Below are positions 36,601-48,500 of a stretch of 64,000 nt of DNA, piece by piece. The notes below the pieces were generated by a model that did no database searches, had not been told where the DNA came from, and saw only the letters and a program-made list of their open reading frames with translations. Source of the stretch: Dipteris shenzhenensis (Eukaryota; Polypodiophyta; Polypodiopsida; Gleicheniales); assembly GCA_047967505.1 (NCBI GenBank), contig CM106539.1. The stretch is one strand, 5' to 3'. How positions within the stretch are numbered: the first letter of the stretch is position 1; the number at the start of each line of letters is the position of its first letter. The translations under genes and the position numbers were made by a program.

Positions 36601-36770
36601 TTATCACCATGCTCTAAGGTATTCAAATGGGAGGGAGGGCTCCATTCGGGAGGTCATCCCCAGATTAAATTGCATGCCTTTGGAAATTATCACCATGCTC
36701 TAAAGTATTCAAATAGGAGGGAGGGAGGGCTGCATTTGGAGTTTATCTACATCTCAAAGTCTCTCATCCT
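36601..36770. repeat. Tandem duplication, ~86-bp unit, two copies
   Basis: TTATCACCATGCTCTAARGT starts at 36601 and 36687, each followed by a GGGAGGGAGGGCT-like stretch. Confidence 0.8.
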
Positions 36771-38976
36771 GTCTACCTTCATTGATCAAACTATTGAACC
36801 ATCACAATCTCAAGTGGATGACCCATGGAGTCAAACCTAGACTTAACAGATGTTTAACTTACATTAAAACAAGTAGTAAGATCTTGTCAACTCAGGTATT
36901 CAGTCTCCTTTTTTCAGTGCAACTGCTAGCTTCAAAGTCTGAACAGCCATTTGCTTGCCAAGTTTCTCATTAGAGATTTGTATTTGCCTGGCTGCACCTT
37001 TTCAAAGACCCACTTCCAAGCACTGAAGGCTAGTGCAAATAGTCCCAAACTTAGAAAGCAAAAAGAGACACTCTCTCCAAGTAAAATCTTAAAGCAACTG
37101 TTACTAATTCACACTCTAAATAGAGTCTTTGTAGAAACTTTGAACCCTATGCCAGGCTTTAGTACACCTCTGTACAACTCATGGAGTGCCATCAACCTTG
37201 TGATACACCATTTTTCCTGTTTTTTGCATTGAATGAATTTATCGTCATTGGTGCAACTCACAACAACACTAAAACAAGAGACAGAAGGTGTAGCAGTAGG
37301 ACACAACAGTAGAGTTACTTAAATCCATTTCTTTTCATTTACTTTTCCCTTTTTAGACTGTGCGGAAAGCCTTTGTGGACACACAACTTCTGTGTGCCCA
37401 CCTAAATGTTTCCACAGGTGAATGACCTATGCTCTTTGTCCATATTTACAGCAAGTGCGCTCCCAATGCGCCCCACCAAGAATTAGGACAGTTGCTTCCT
37501 TCCATATTTCATTAACAGACTGGTTAATCAAAACCTCAACAACTAATGAGTTCATTGTTTGGCAATACCAATATACAAATGGACAGCTTTCATCAAAACC
37601 TACCTTGTCCCAGGCAGAGAACTCACCAAATCAAGCTTCATCAAGACTTGCAATGCCAATAACCAAATGACCAGCAAGGACCAAGGAACAGCACACTACC
37701 ACAATCAATAAAAGGGATAATCAAGCAATAACCAGACAACCCACATGGATAAAGTCACAGCACAGAAACTAAACAAACAAAGTAACAAGCTTAGAAAGCA
37801 ATCCCATTCATGAAAAAGGTACCCTCAACAACCTGGCCAAATTCTCCCTACTCAACAATGAATTTTCCATGGTATTTGAGCCTATTAGACTCAATCCAAA
37901 GTGACTTTGAAGCAAGGTCATGAGATCCTTCCTTTACACCAGGTTCCTTGACCAAACTCTCATAACCCATGAGTAACATTAAACATTGACAGCACAAACA
38001 TTGAAGGGAGTACCACGTTATTTTAGTTGAACTGCAAGGGGTTGCTAAAGCAGGTCCAGTAAAGGTTATATATCCCAGAGGTGACATTACCACAGTGCAT
38101 AGTCTGACAGCACATCAGTTAGACTTCACTGATGCAATGTACGCAAGTGCAGAAGCAAAACATTGAAGAAAATACAACCACACAGTAGGGTTGAAGTTTG
38201 ATAACCCTGTAAACTGAATGAACAGCGGGCCTTGCTCATTGCCACTGAGATGGCACACTTCACGAGAAAACAGCACTCAAGAATATTGATTACTTTAAGC
38301 CGCATGCAAATAGCTGAAATAGGTGTCCCACTCATTACATCCACCCCTAGGAGGGGGAAGCACTAGCTTAGAAACATTAGGGCCTTCTAACACAGACATT
38401 CTTGATTCTCAGCCCTATGCTTGACTAGGTTTAGCAAAGTCGGTCTTGTAGGGTGATATATTTTCCTGAACTGATCTTGTAGGGTAATATTTTTCCCTGT
38501 ACTAGACAGGAGCGATTAAGGAACCACCAACCATTCGAGAAATGCTTAACATCAAGTCCTAGGCCCTGGTAGTAATATAGTGCCCTAAAATAAGAGGTTG
38601 AGCTCCCCTGCACAAGCTTAATTGCGTTCATTAAGAGCACCAACAGCTCAAAACCCTAAGTGAAGACAGGAACGCATGACAAGTAATGGAAACAGCAAAA
38701 ATATTCCCCCAATCCCATGGCGCAAATATAGTGCCCTCGTTGAAGCCTCATATGTCGAACAATTAGAGAAACTCTGAATGAATACCAAGTCCTAGGGTGC
38801 AATACAATTAAACCCACTTTAAATTCACGGCAAATAGATGGTGAGTTTCTGAGAAGTGATGTACTAAAAATCATGCAATTCAAACCCACAGTTCGATTGC
38901 CAAGTCACCACTTAACGAAAATGTAGACTCGAAAAAGTTGCAAACCATGACTATAACTCCCGCTCGCACACTACGT
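36771..38976. other. Unassigned DNA downstream of RPL15
   Basis: No coding domain is recognised on either strand. The part next to 38976 holds the 3' untranslated region of RPL15; its end is not identifiable. Confidence 0.4.
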
Positions 38977-39910
38977 TCACCGATAGCGTCTAAGAGAGAG
39001 TGTATTGTGCCGTTTCCATGTTGCACGAACTGAGGGACGAGATTTATTGAACAAGTGCCCCTTTCCTCGTAAACCACGGTATTTCCTTCCAGCAGAAGTA
39101 AGCCCTCGCAACTCTCTATGCTTGTGAACTGGCTTGCAAATCCAGTTAACGCGAGGATCTTTGCGAATAGCAGTATGTGCGGGATCGATGAGGATAACCT
39201 CGAAGTACTTGTAAGTGGAATCCTAGCATTTAAGAAACGCAAATCGTTACGACTGGACAAAGGGTAAATTATACAGATTACAGGGGACTGCTACAAACTA
39301 ACAAAGACCAATGCGTGCTCCAGCAATCTTACAAACCAAAATAATACTAGGGAAAACAGATACCTGATTGATCCAGTAAGAATTGAGAACTCTGAGACCA
39401 CCCAACTTCCGACCAGCTCGCTCTTCAGCTACAGAGCGCAGATTTCGCTGAAACTTGAGCTGCGTGATACCCTGATTCTTGGGCTTACCGTAGACAATAC
39501 CTTTGGAAACGGGCCTCTTGCGACCACCGCGCCTAACCCGGATGCGGTATACAACAAATCCCTGAGAGAGAAGTTCGAAATGCCCATCTTTAGATGATGA
39601 TCTAGACAACGCAGAGCAAAACCCACAAAGGACTCCAAAAAAGACGACCGACCTGCTTTGCCTTGTAACCGAGGCGCCGAGCTTTATCAGGCCGAGTGGG
39701 GCGGGTGATACGAACGATACCGGGCAACTGTCTATATTCCCAGCAGCGGACACGGAGCAAGAAGCGCATAACGTCCGATTGCTTCTTCCGCCATAGCTCC
39801 TCGATGTACTTATAGGCACCTAAGATGAGAGAGACAACGAAATGAAGCGAAGGCGAGGAAGATTAGCAAAGGAGGGAAGGAGTTGAAGGAAAGAGAGAGG
39901 ACTTACCCAT
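38977..39910 (-). CDS. RPL15: 60S ribosomal protein L15 (eL15), four exons
   Basis: This is a structural protein of the large cytosolic ribosomal subunit. The coding exons on the minus strand are 39910-39907, 39819-39653, 39561-39364 and 39222-38977, totalling 615 nt, or 204 residues plus TGA. That equals the usual eL15 length. Exon 1 holds only ATG plus one base. Exon 2 has [20 protein letters not shown] and [18 protein letters not shown]. Exon 3 has [20 protein letters not shown] and [19 protein letters not shown]. Exon 4 has [20 protein letters not shown] and ends TLSLRRYR. Introns of 87, 91 and 141 bp are all GT-AG, so this is not a retrocopy. There are no stops or frameshifts. It is the only intact host gene I see. 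Its introns are small and free of transposons despite the surroundings. Confidence 0.97.
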
Positions 39911-40016
39911 GGATCTGCGAGAGGAAGCAGACACCAAGTCTTGAGAGGAAGGCTCTGACTATGGCGAACACAGAGCTTCGCTAGAAAAGATGAAGAATTG
40001 TGAATCCTTGCAACAT

Positions 40017-40024
40017 AAACCCTA
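40017..40024. promoter_or_regulatory. Telo-box upstream of RPL15
   Basis: AAACCCTA (plus strand) lies about 107-114 bp upstream of the RPL15 ATG, likely in the leader or core promoter. A related AACCCTAACCCT follows at 40031-40042. Telo-boxes are a known feature of plant ribosomal-protein promoters. Confidence 0.75.
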
Positions 40025-40256
40025 CCCTCCAACCCTAACCCTGTCCTTCCTCCTAACCCCCTTTACACTCATCCCTTCAGTTTTCCATACCTCACCACAC
40101 ATTTGCACAGTAGTAATAGCCTTGTTCCCACCCACACTAGCGGTGCGATGCATGTCTGAACAATTACCACTGCCGGCCGGCCCTCTCCCAACTCGGGTCA
40201 TGCACAAAAAAACGGCACACTCCACGGTCTTACCGGGTACCAGAGCAAAGGACCAC

Positions 40257-40262
40257 AGCCCA
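40257..40262 (-). promoter_or_regulatory. Site II element, RPL15 promoter
   Basis: The minus strand reads TGGGCT, matching the TGGGCY site II motif bound by TCP factors, ~350 bp upstream of the ATG. Together with the telo-box it gives the standard plant ribosomal-protein promoter pair. Confidence 0.6.
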
Positions 40263-40293
40263 ACGGAGAAGAGGAGCATCACAAACACCTACT

Positions 40294-40299
40294 GGCCCA
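40294..40299 (-). promoter_or_regulatory. Second site II element, RPL15 promoter
   Basis: The minus strand reads TGGGCC. It lies about 37 bp further upstream than the first site II motif. Confidence 0.6.
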
Positions 40300-40519
40300 C
40301 TCTGTTGGACGGGCATCGTGCCCCCCAACGGTTCCATCCGTGCCAAAGATTTTGGCCTTCCAAATGCTCAAATGAATCTCCATAGATCGAGATGGCCACC
40401 AGAGCCCACAGCAGCGTCATCCACACACACCATGCATGAACTAGGGTGGTGGCTAAACCACCACCAAAGTGCATGCATCTACACAGTGTGGGAACAAGCC
40501 CTTAGTGATTTGCCCTAGT

Positions 40520-43500
40520 GATTTTGGTTCTTAACTTGGTGTATAGATCGAAGGGTTGAGCATAATTTGATGCATAGTGCACATACCAAATTTGTTCAAC
40601 AGAAGCTCTGCTTCAAGCACAACATACATGACTTATAGTTCACACTAGGTGCGTTGGTTTCGCTATATGTTTCCAAGTTATTTACGAAGTAATTTCTTAT
40701 TTTATTACAAAATGAGTACTAAATATATTTAATGATGTAAATATGATAATTCAAGAGTTTTGTATATCAATGTTGTAAAGATACACCGTTTGTTGAGAAT
40801 AATGCACAAGATATCTTCTCTTACAACACATCACTTACCATAAGAATACATACAAATGATTGTGGGCGTCAAGCAATATAGGTGCATATATTCAATGTCC
40901 TCTAGATGTTTCAATTTTGAAGCTCATCTTGCCACAAAAAGAGGAATAATTTAGCTTCGTAATGAAGCTTGCAAAGACACTTTTGTAGCAAATTCCTTTT
41001 CTTTTCTTTGCAATCACTGGTTACTTGAATCAAACACATAGTAGTGTAAGAGAACTCATTGTTGCAATCAATAATTACATAAATCAAAAAAATAGTATTG
41101 TAAGACAACTCATAGTGTTGTAATGAATATCTTATTGAATCAAATGCATAGAAGTGAAAGAGTGTTCATCAGATGAAGGTCTTGATTGCTAAACTCATGG
41201 GTGGTTGTCTTATTTCCTTGCAAGTAGTTCAAGGTGGTAACCAAGTAAAATGAAATAAGTCTCAAATGCATGTATTGTTGTAGTTGTCCCATGACTACTT
41301 CAATCTCCCTTTGCTATGTCCTGAGGCATCTTTGGGTATCTTGGAATGGATGGTTCACCACAATCATTATCAGCAGATCCCAAATTTGTGTGGCTTTGAC
41401 CTTCAAGGCTTAATACATTTTATCCAATCCCTTTTTGTTCGTGGCAATGCAATGTTTGCGATGATGTCAAGAGAGTGGTTCGGTGGTGGTCTTCTACCTC
41501 TCTAATCTCCCTTGCCTTTGTAATGTAGACTTGATGGCCCTATGGAATGCTTGTTCTATGTTTATCGGTACCTTAGTGTAATGGGAGACATAAGCGCTCG
41601 AGTTTAGACTCTTGATTATCTTGATTGATGGATATAGCCTAGGATATTGGGCTTGGCTATGTATTCAGCTTCATGCTTGGCTTTTGGTTTGTTGTTAGTG
41701 AGATCAATCACTCGCGTGGACTTTTGCTCTCATAATAATGCAACATGCTACTACTACACCAAAGTTTCATGCGTTTGACCTATGCACTCACAGTAATGCA
41801 ATGTACTACTAGTCCATCATGATTTGATTCGATTGACTTAATGCTACATTTGCTTGATCCACCAGATGGGAGTGATTTTGTGCTTCCCCTTCTTGTGTCT
41901 ATCGGGTGCTGATGGGGATTGGTTGGGTCAAAATTGCCCTTATTGCTCAAGTTCCTAGTGCTGCAATTATAGTTTTTGCTCCCCCCATGTGCTGAGTTCA
42001 AACCCTGTTTGTTCTTTTGCATAGTATCAAATTGGGAGGTCTCAAAAGGTTTGGTCAATAACTGTAATAAGTCCTCCACTTTGGCTTGTAGTTCATCTCT
42101 TTGTTGCCAAATGGTCTCAAAGATTCTAAAAGGCCATATTTGTGAACTTGGACTATACCTCTTGTTGAGAGTTGAATGCTTTATCTTTTGCAACCTAATT
42201 CACTTGGGCCTCGAGAACCTCCGCACATCATTGAGGTTGACATGTCCCTCGGTTGCTAATTTGATCCATTTTTGTTGCTACCTTGAAATGATGCTCTTTC
42301 TTATTTTGGCTTGGCCAATGCATATTTGAGTAAAGTAATTTCTTGAATCACTTATTCCCTCCTTCGAGTGCTTGGGTGATGATCTCTTTTGCTTTACATT
42401 CTTTGATCTTCTAAGGAATTTTTGGTGAGGCTTTTCTCGTTCCAAGGCTACAAATGTTGCTTTGAGCCATTGCAAATCGGCCTTTACATCTTTAGGTCAA
42501 ATTCCATATTCTCTTGGACATACACAATTACACTGACGGCTTGCCAAAAGATCGAGAAGTATGTGTCACTGTACTGTTTGAGATCCTATCAGTGATGATG
42601 ATGTGGGGAGTAGAGGTTAGCTTCCTCCATCATATCGGCGGATCCACATATCTAGTTGCAAATATTTGTCTAGTGGAGTCTCCTAAAATGGCTTTCTCTT
42701 AGATTGGCTACTTTTTGTTATGGCTTTCAAGAAACTATTCTCATTATGGCTCTTTGGCCACTTTGTCATTTTATGTCAACTGTGCTAGTGCTAGAGCTGC
42801 TTTGGATTTGTAACTTGTTGAATTAATCATTGATGTTCATAGTGAGAAGCTTCACCCAATTGACCTTTGCTTGCTCTACCACCTTGAGCGACATTTTAAT
42901 GAGCTGCTTCAAAATGCATGTATCTAGTGTTTTAAGCTACCCAAAGATAGGGAGTGTTGTTGAATTTAGCTTCTTGTTGAATTTCTCTTCTTCTTCCTTA
43001 CAGCTTAGCTTGTGCAAGTTCTAGGAAGCAAAGGCAGTACTAAAAGCAAAAGCAAGATTATGCAAGTTCTACGAAGCTAGGGTAGTGTTTAAACTAAGTG
43101 CAAGCATGAATGTTACACTTGCATTGCCATCTCACTACCTCTTAAAGTCATGATGTCCTCTTCTTCATGGAATTCCTTCCTTTTATTCATGAGATTCATT
43201 GCCAACCCACTGTTGCTCTTACTCACGATGTCTTCTTCATCATGGGATTGGTTTGTTTATGGCATTGTGGGATTTTCATGACTCTATCTTTTGAAGAATC
43301 TAAACCACCTTGCACTTTCACCCGTTTTTGGAGGGTTTCCATAGGTATGGGGTCGAGTGTTCAAACCTACTCATTGGCATATGTTAAACTTTTGTAGTGC
43401 CTTGTTAACCCACTCATAGGCATATGTTAACCTTTTGCAATGCCTCATTTATGTCAGCATCCATTGTGCTCCACCATAACACACAATTCAATATTTTTTT

Positions 43501-43779
43501 TACTATAATGTATCTAGAAATGACATGTTGTTACTCCTTGATGTGCTTTGTCCATTAACATCTCCCTTTCATGTGGAAAGCTACACCTTCAAAGAAGCAT
43601 TTTGATACAGATATCTAACAATCAATGTGTATTTCTAAGATTTGAGTGAAATCCTTTACCTAAAGTTCATTTGTTAGTGCATCTTGGGGGGATGTGTTTG
43701 TGGAGAGGTACTTCACAATATGTTCATGCTTAGCTTTGTACATTGACATAGCAAACATCTTAAATTGAGTAAATCATTG
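40520..43779. other. Unassigned DNA, no gene recognised
   Basis: Several minus-strand stretches are open (41780-42193, 42278-42475) and one contains ETIWQQRDELQAKVEDLLQL, which could form a short coiled coil. I recognise no domain. Given the Gypsy remnant to the right, these may be decayed Gypsy gag or pol. Confidence 0.35.
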
Positions 43780-43922
43780 TCCATCTCATATTTGGATCTT
43801 TTGTCCTTGTTGCAAGATAAAGAATCTATTCTCAACTAGGTTTACGAATGATCTAAAATTAATCTCTTGCAGAAGAAGAATCCATCTAATCAATCTTTAT
43901 CTTATGAGTGTTTTCTTGAACA
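43780..43922 (-). pseudogene. Ty3/Gypsy remnant H, RNase H part 2
   Basis: The minus strand reads RLIRWILLLQEINFRSF next to element B. It matches the Gypsy RNase H pattern R-x-x-R-W-x-L-x-L-Q-E-x-x-F. The other half lies beyond element B at 49829-49985. Confidence 0.55.
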
Positions 43923-44093
43923 TGTGGGGGTTAAAGGTCACTGTGCCTTAACCCTAGTTATGTACAATACTCAAACACATATATAAATGAATGAAAAAGA
44001 AGATTAGGGTGGTTCTGCACCCACCAAAAATTGTGTGGCTCTCTATCTCTCTCCCTCCTTCTTCCGTTCTTGCTTCCGTTGAGAGCACTCTCA
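43923..44093 (+). repeat. 5' LTR of element B
   Basis: Length is 171 bp, TG...CA, with the same CATATATAAATG promoter-like stretch as element A. Confidence 0.95.
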
Positions 44094-44095
44094 AC

Positions 44096-44107
44096 TGGTA
44101 TCAGAGC
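44096..44107 (+). other. Primer-binding site of element B
   Basis: TGGTATCAGAGC lies two bases after the LTR, an exact initiator-Met tRNA complement. Confidence 0.95.
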
Positions 44108-45533
44108 CCGGGTGATCTAGCTGAGCGTGCGTGAATGCTTGGAAGCTCAGCAGCTCTGTGGGAGAAAGGAGAAGCTCTGTGGGAAGCTTTGTGGGTGACT
44201 TTACTTGCATCCGAGTGTGCAGAGACCTTGGAGGAACCTTTGGAAAAGTCACTTTGGCTTTACGAAGTGGTTTTGAGAGCCTGTTAAGAGCTTTCAAAGA
44301 AAAAGTCGTTTTTTGAGCTTTTCCCTGTTCCGTTCGATGACAGAGACTCCGTATTGACTTGTGGAGGCAACTATTGCTTGCTTTTGGTATCCACATTACT
44401 TCAGGAGCTTGGAAACACCTTCATTCTTGAATCTGAGATCATTTCAGTGGATTTCTGACTCACTGTGTCAATTCCTGCGTTTTTTGCCCGGGTGTTGGAA
44501 CTCAAGTTTGGAGCAACCATTTGCAGATCTGTCAGTTCCGGTGGACTCAGGAGGTCCTAAAACTTCTATGTTGCTCATCATTCGCACTCCGGTGGAGTTT
44601 ACAGATAGCTCTGTTTTCAAAAACGTTTTTCAGTCCGTGTGTTGGACCCAGTGATTGAGACCACGGTTTCCAAAACCGTCTGTCCCATTGCGTTCCGGAC
44701 GCCCAAAAACCCCTACCTATCAGTTCTTGCACGATTTGGTGGAGGATTTTCAGAGTTATAGATCTCTGTGTATTCGATTTCGTCTCTCTGTTATGCATTT
44801 TTCATTCTAAGGTTTTGAAACCTTAGATTTATGCCACATGGCAGTGGATAAGTGTTGACTCCCATTTCTCACTCATCGGTTAGGATTTTGGAGTTCTGGC
44901 AGAAGAGAGATATTTGCAGATTTTCTTGCTGAGTCCGATTATGCAATGGCACCCATGTTTTGAAGCATCTCAGGTTCTATTTTCAGTAGCGCTCATTACC
45001 GTGGGACTATGATTTCTTGAGCATACCTTATGCAGATCACTCTAGTTGCAGTTTGAGTAGTGTGCGCTCATTCGTGGTATGCATTGGGTTGCAGTGGATG
45101 ATTTATAGGCCATTTGGATGCATTGCGGTCCTTGTTGGATGCGCTGATAGGCCCAAATTGCCTTGTGGGATGCTATTTTTTATGGACGCTTTGCACATGG
45201 ATGCTATTTTATGTTGAGGGATAGCTTTGACACATTGCAGGTGATGCACTGATAGTGCTATGCTCTCTTGGATGAGACATTATTAATGCATATGCCAGTG
45301 GACAGTGTTTATGCTTGAGTCATTTGGCACTTATTGGCATTTTCTTTTGGGCCAGATTTGCTCATATGGATGCATAGTATATGCACATGAGTCAGATGCA
45401 TCTTTTGATGCTTTGAGCTTTGAGTTTTGGTGATATTTCACTCTATTGTGGCATACACATTTGGGTGCACCTGGTATTTGGTGTGATTCTCTCTTGTAGG
45501 CACTAGCATTTGGGATTTTGCTTTATTTGCATC
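44108..45533 (+). other. Long leader of element B with short upstream frames
   Basis: About 1.43 kb, alignable with the leader of A. It has a small insertion (GTCAGTTCC near 44528) and an extra GCATCTTTTGAT near 45400. The upstream frames at 44131-44316 and 44361-44654 correspond to the two frames in A. Confidence 0.7.
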
Positions 45534-48500
45534 ATGGCATCCTCTTCCATGCCTGAAAAGGAGTTTTTCAGCATTAAAAAGTTTGATGGGACAAACTTTT
45601 CTTTGTGGAAAGAACAAATAAGGGATGTGCTTATTCAAAAGAAGCTGATTAAACCCTTGGCAGGGATTGAAGCTAAGCCTGCAAATATGTCTGAGGATGA
45701 TTGGAATGAGTTGGATGCATTAGCAAAGTCTACTATTAGACTTCATCTTGCAGAGTCAGTTTATTTCACAGTAGTAAATGAGCAGACTACGGAAGATTTG
45801 TGGAAGAAATTGTGTGCCACTTATGAAAAGGAAACTGCCTCTAATAAAGTTTACCTCATGAAGAGGTTGTTTGAGCTGCAGATGAAGGAAGGGGTCTCCA
45901 TTGCTTCTCACTTGAATGAATTCAATATTATTTTCAGCCAGCTTCAGGCTCAGAAAATGAATTTTGATGCGGAGACTAAGGCAATATTTCTCTTATGTTC
46001 ATTGCCATCCTCATGGGATACCTTCCGTACAGCTGTCAGTAACTCTGCACCTGGTGGAGTACTAAAATTTGATGATGTTGTGGGTAGCTTGTTGGCCGAG
46101 GAGATTAGACGGAAGTCTATGGATGGCAACAAGCAGGATGCAGCCTTAAATGTGCAAAGGGGCAGATCACAGTTCAGGGGGAAGTCCCAAGAAAGAGGGA
46201 AGTCTCGTAGCAAATCCAGGGCATGGAACATTGAGTGTTACCATTGTGGCAAGAAGGGCCATATGAAAAAGGATTGCTACAAGCTGAAAAGAGAGCAAAA
46301 GGATAAGCAAAAGAATGCAAATTGGGGTGCAAATCAAAAGGAAGAGAGTCCAAGGGAGGACAAAGGAAAAGTGAAGATCGAGGAGATCAATGCAGTCACA
46401 CATGATAGTGACAATGATGTTCTCTTCATGTCTAGTTTATCTACAGAGTTGCTTACCACTTCAGATGATGCATATTCCCAGGATTGGATTTTGGATTCTG
46501 GTGCTTCATTCCATGTTACTCCCCATAGGGAATGGTTCTCCACTTATGATAGTGGAAAGACAGGTTGTGTGCATCTTGGAAATGACTATGCATGTGACAT
46601 AGTGGGAGCAGGTGACATAAAGTTTTCTTTTGCAAATGGGTCTGCATTTGTTTTGAAACATGTGAGACATGTGCCTAAGCTGACCAAGAGTCTTATTTCA
46701 GTGGGTCAGCTAGATGATGCTGGTTTTCACACCACTTTTGGCTTTCAAAGTTGGAAAATTCAAAAGGGCTCTATGCTTTTGGCTAGGGGTGCCAAGTGTG
46801 GGACTTTGTATCCCTTACATGTATCAGGGGTATTTGATCATGTTGTTGCAATAACCGAGCAGCCAAGCACTTCTTTGTGGCATTGCAGGTTGGGGCACAT
46901 GAGCCAGAATGGAATGAAACTCTTATGCCGTTTGGGTTATGTACCGCATTTGAGTTTCTCTTATTTTGAATTTTGTGAGCACTGTCTCTATGGGAAGCAG
47001 ACTAAATCAGCCCATAAAAGAAGGGGAAAGAAAGAGTTTGAAATGCTTGATTTGGTGCATTCAGACGTATGTGGTCCCATGCCTACACGGTCATTAGGCG
47101 GGGCTGAATACTATGTGACATTCATTGATGATGCAACTAGGAAAGTGTGGGCTTATGCTATAGCTCGGAAGAGTGATGTGTTCCAGGTATTTCAGAAATG
47201 GCTGGCCTTGGTTGAGAATCAGTCAGCTAGAACGCTTAAATGCCTACGGACTGACAATGGTGGAGAGTATCTCTCTCATGACTTTCAGCATTTCTGTGAT
47301 ACACGTGGGATTAAGAGGGAGCTCACATCCCCTCGTACTCTAGAGCAAAATCCAGTTGCAGAAAAGATGAATCGTACCATTCAAGAAAGGTTGCAGTGCA
47401 TGCTTTCCAATGCAAGTCTTTCTGGTGGTTTTTGGGCTGAGGCAATGAAGACTGCAGTGCATGTGATCAATAGATCACCTAGTAAGAGTTTGGATGGTGG
47501 TATTCCTGAAGAGGCATGGAGTGGCAAGAAGCCCTCTTACTCTCATTTGCGTATATTTGGGTGTGAGGCATATGCACATGTGCCAAAAGAGCTTCGAAAG
47601 AAGCTAGATCCTAAGTCTAGGAAATGCATCTTTTTGGGTTATGGTGAAAGTGGAGAGATGGTCTATCGTCTCTGGGATCCAGAAGCAAAGAAGATCATAC
47701 GTAGCCATGATGTGGTCTTCAATGAGAAGAAGATGCATAAGGCACCCATGAGGGATGTGGAAATGAGGAGAATCACTTTCCAGGATGTGAATCCACCTAC
47801 ATATGTTGATAGACAGCAAGCTGTCCATGCACCAAATGTGCAAGAAATGGTGCCACCAAGTACTCCCACAGGTATACAATCAAGGGTAGATGATGGATCA
47901 TCTATTGGTGGAAATGATGAGCCAAATGTGGCTGATATGCAAGTGGGACAGCAAGCTGAAATGCCCTTGAGAAGATCATCTAGAGTGTCTAGACCGCCTG
48001 ATAGGTTTGTTCCAGGGGTAGACTATGTGATGCTTACTGATTGCGGGGAGCCTTCTTGCTACAGAGAGGCTATGATGCGTGAGGATCAACGCAAGTGGGA
48101 GTATGCTATGCAATCAGAGATGAGTTCACTTATGAAGAATAAGACTTGGGACTTGGTTTCTTTGCCACATGGAAAGAAAGCATTGCCATGTAAATGGGTC
48201 TACAAAATGAAGGTCACAGGTGATGATGTGCCTAGATACAAGGCCCGTTTGGTTGCTAAAGGGTTCAAGCAAGAGAAGGGTGTGGACTTTGATGAGATAT
48301 TCTCTCCGGTTGTGAAGATGACCACACTTAGATGCATGCTTGGACTAGTGGTAGTAGAGGATATGGAGCTTATGCAAATGGATGTCAAGACAGCTTTCTT
48401 GCATGGGGATTTGCATGAGGACATCTACATGGTGCAGCCGGAAGGCTTTGAAGAAAAGGGCAAAGAGCATTTAGTTTGCAAGCTGAAAAAGAGTCTCTAT

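Noticed and set aside
39298-39819. A single 173-codon minus-strand frame over RPL15 exons and introns.
   Set aside because: It is read-through of two exons and their introns. The spliced 204-residue eL15 explains the sequence fully and matches family length and ends.
39990-40385. Plus-strand open frame of 131 codons upstream of RPL15.
   Set aside because: It is antisense to the RPL15 promoter and leader, Pro/Thr-rich by composition, and has no recognisable domain.
43167-43397. A 76-codon plus-strand open frame with a hydrophobic stretch.
   Set aside because: No domain, no flanking splice signals, and it lies in DNA repeated locally (ACTCATWGGCATATGTTAA occurs twice). Chance is the simplest explanation.
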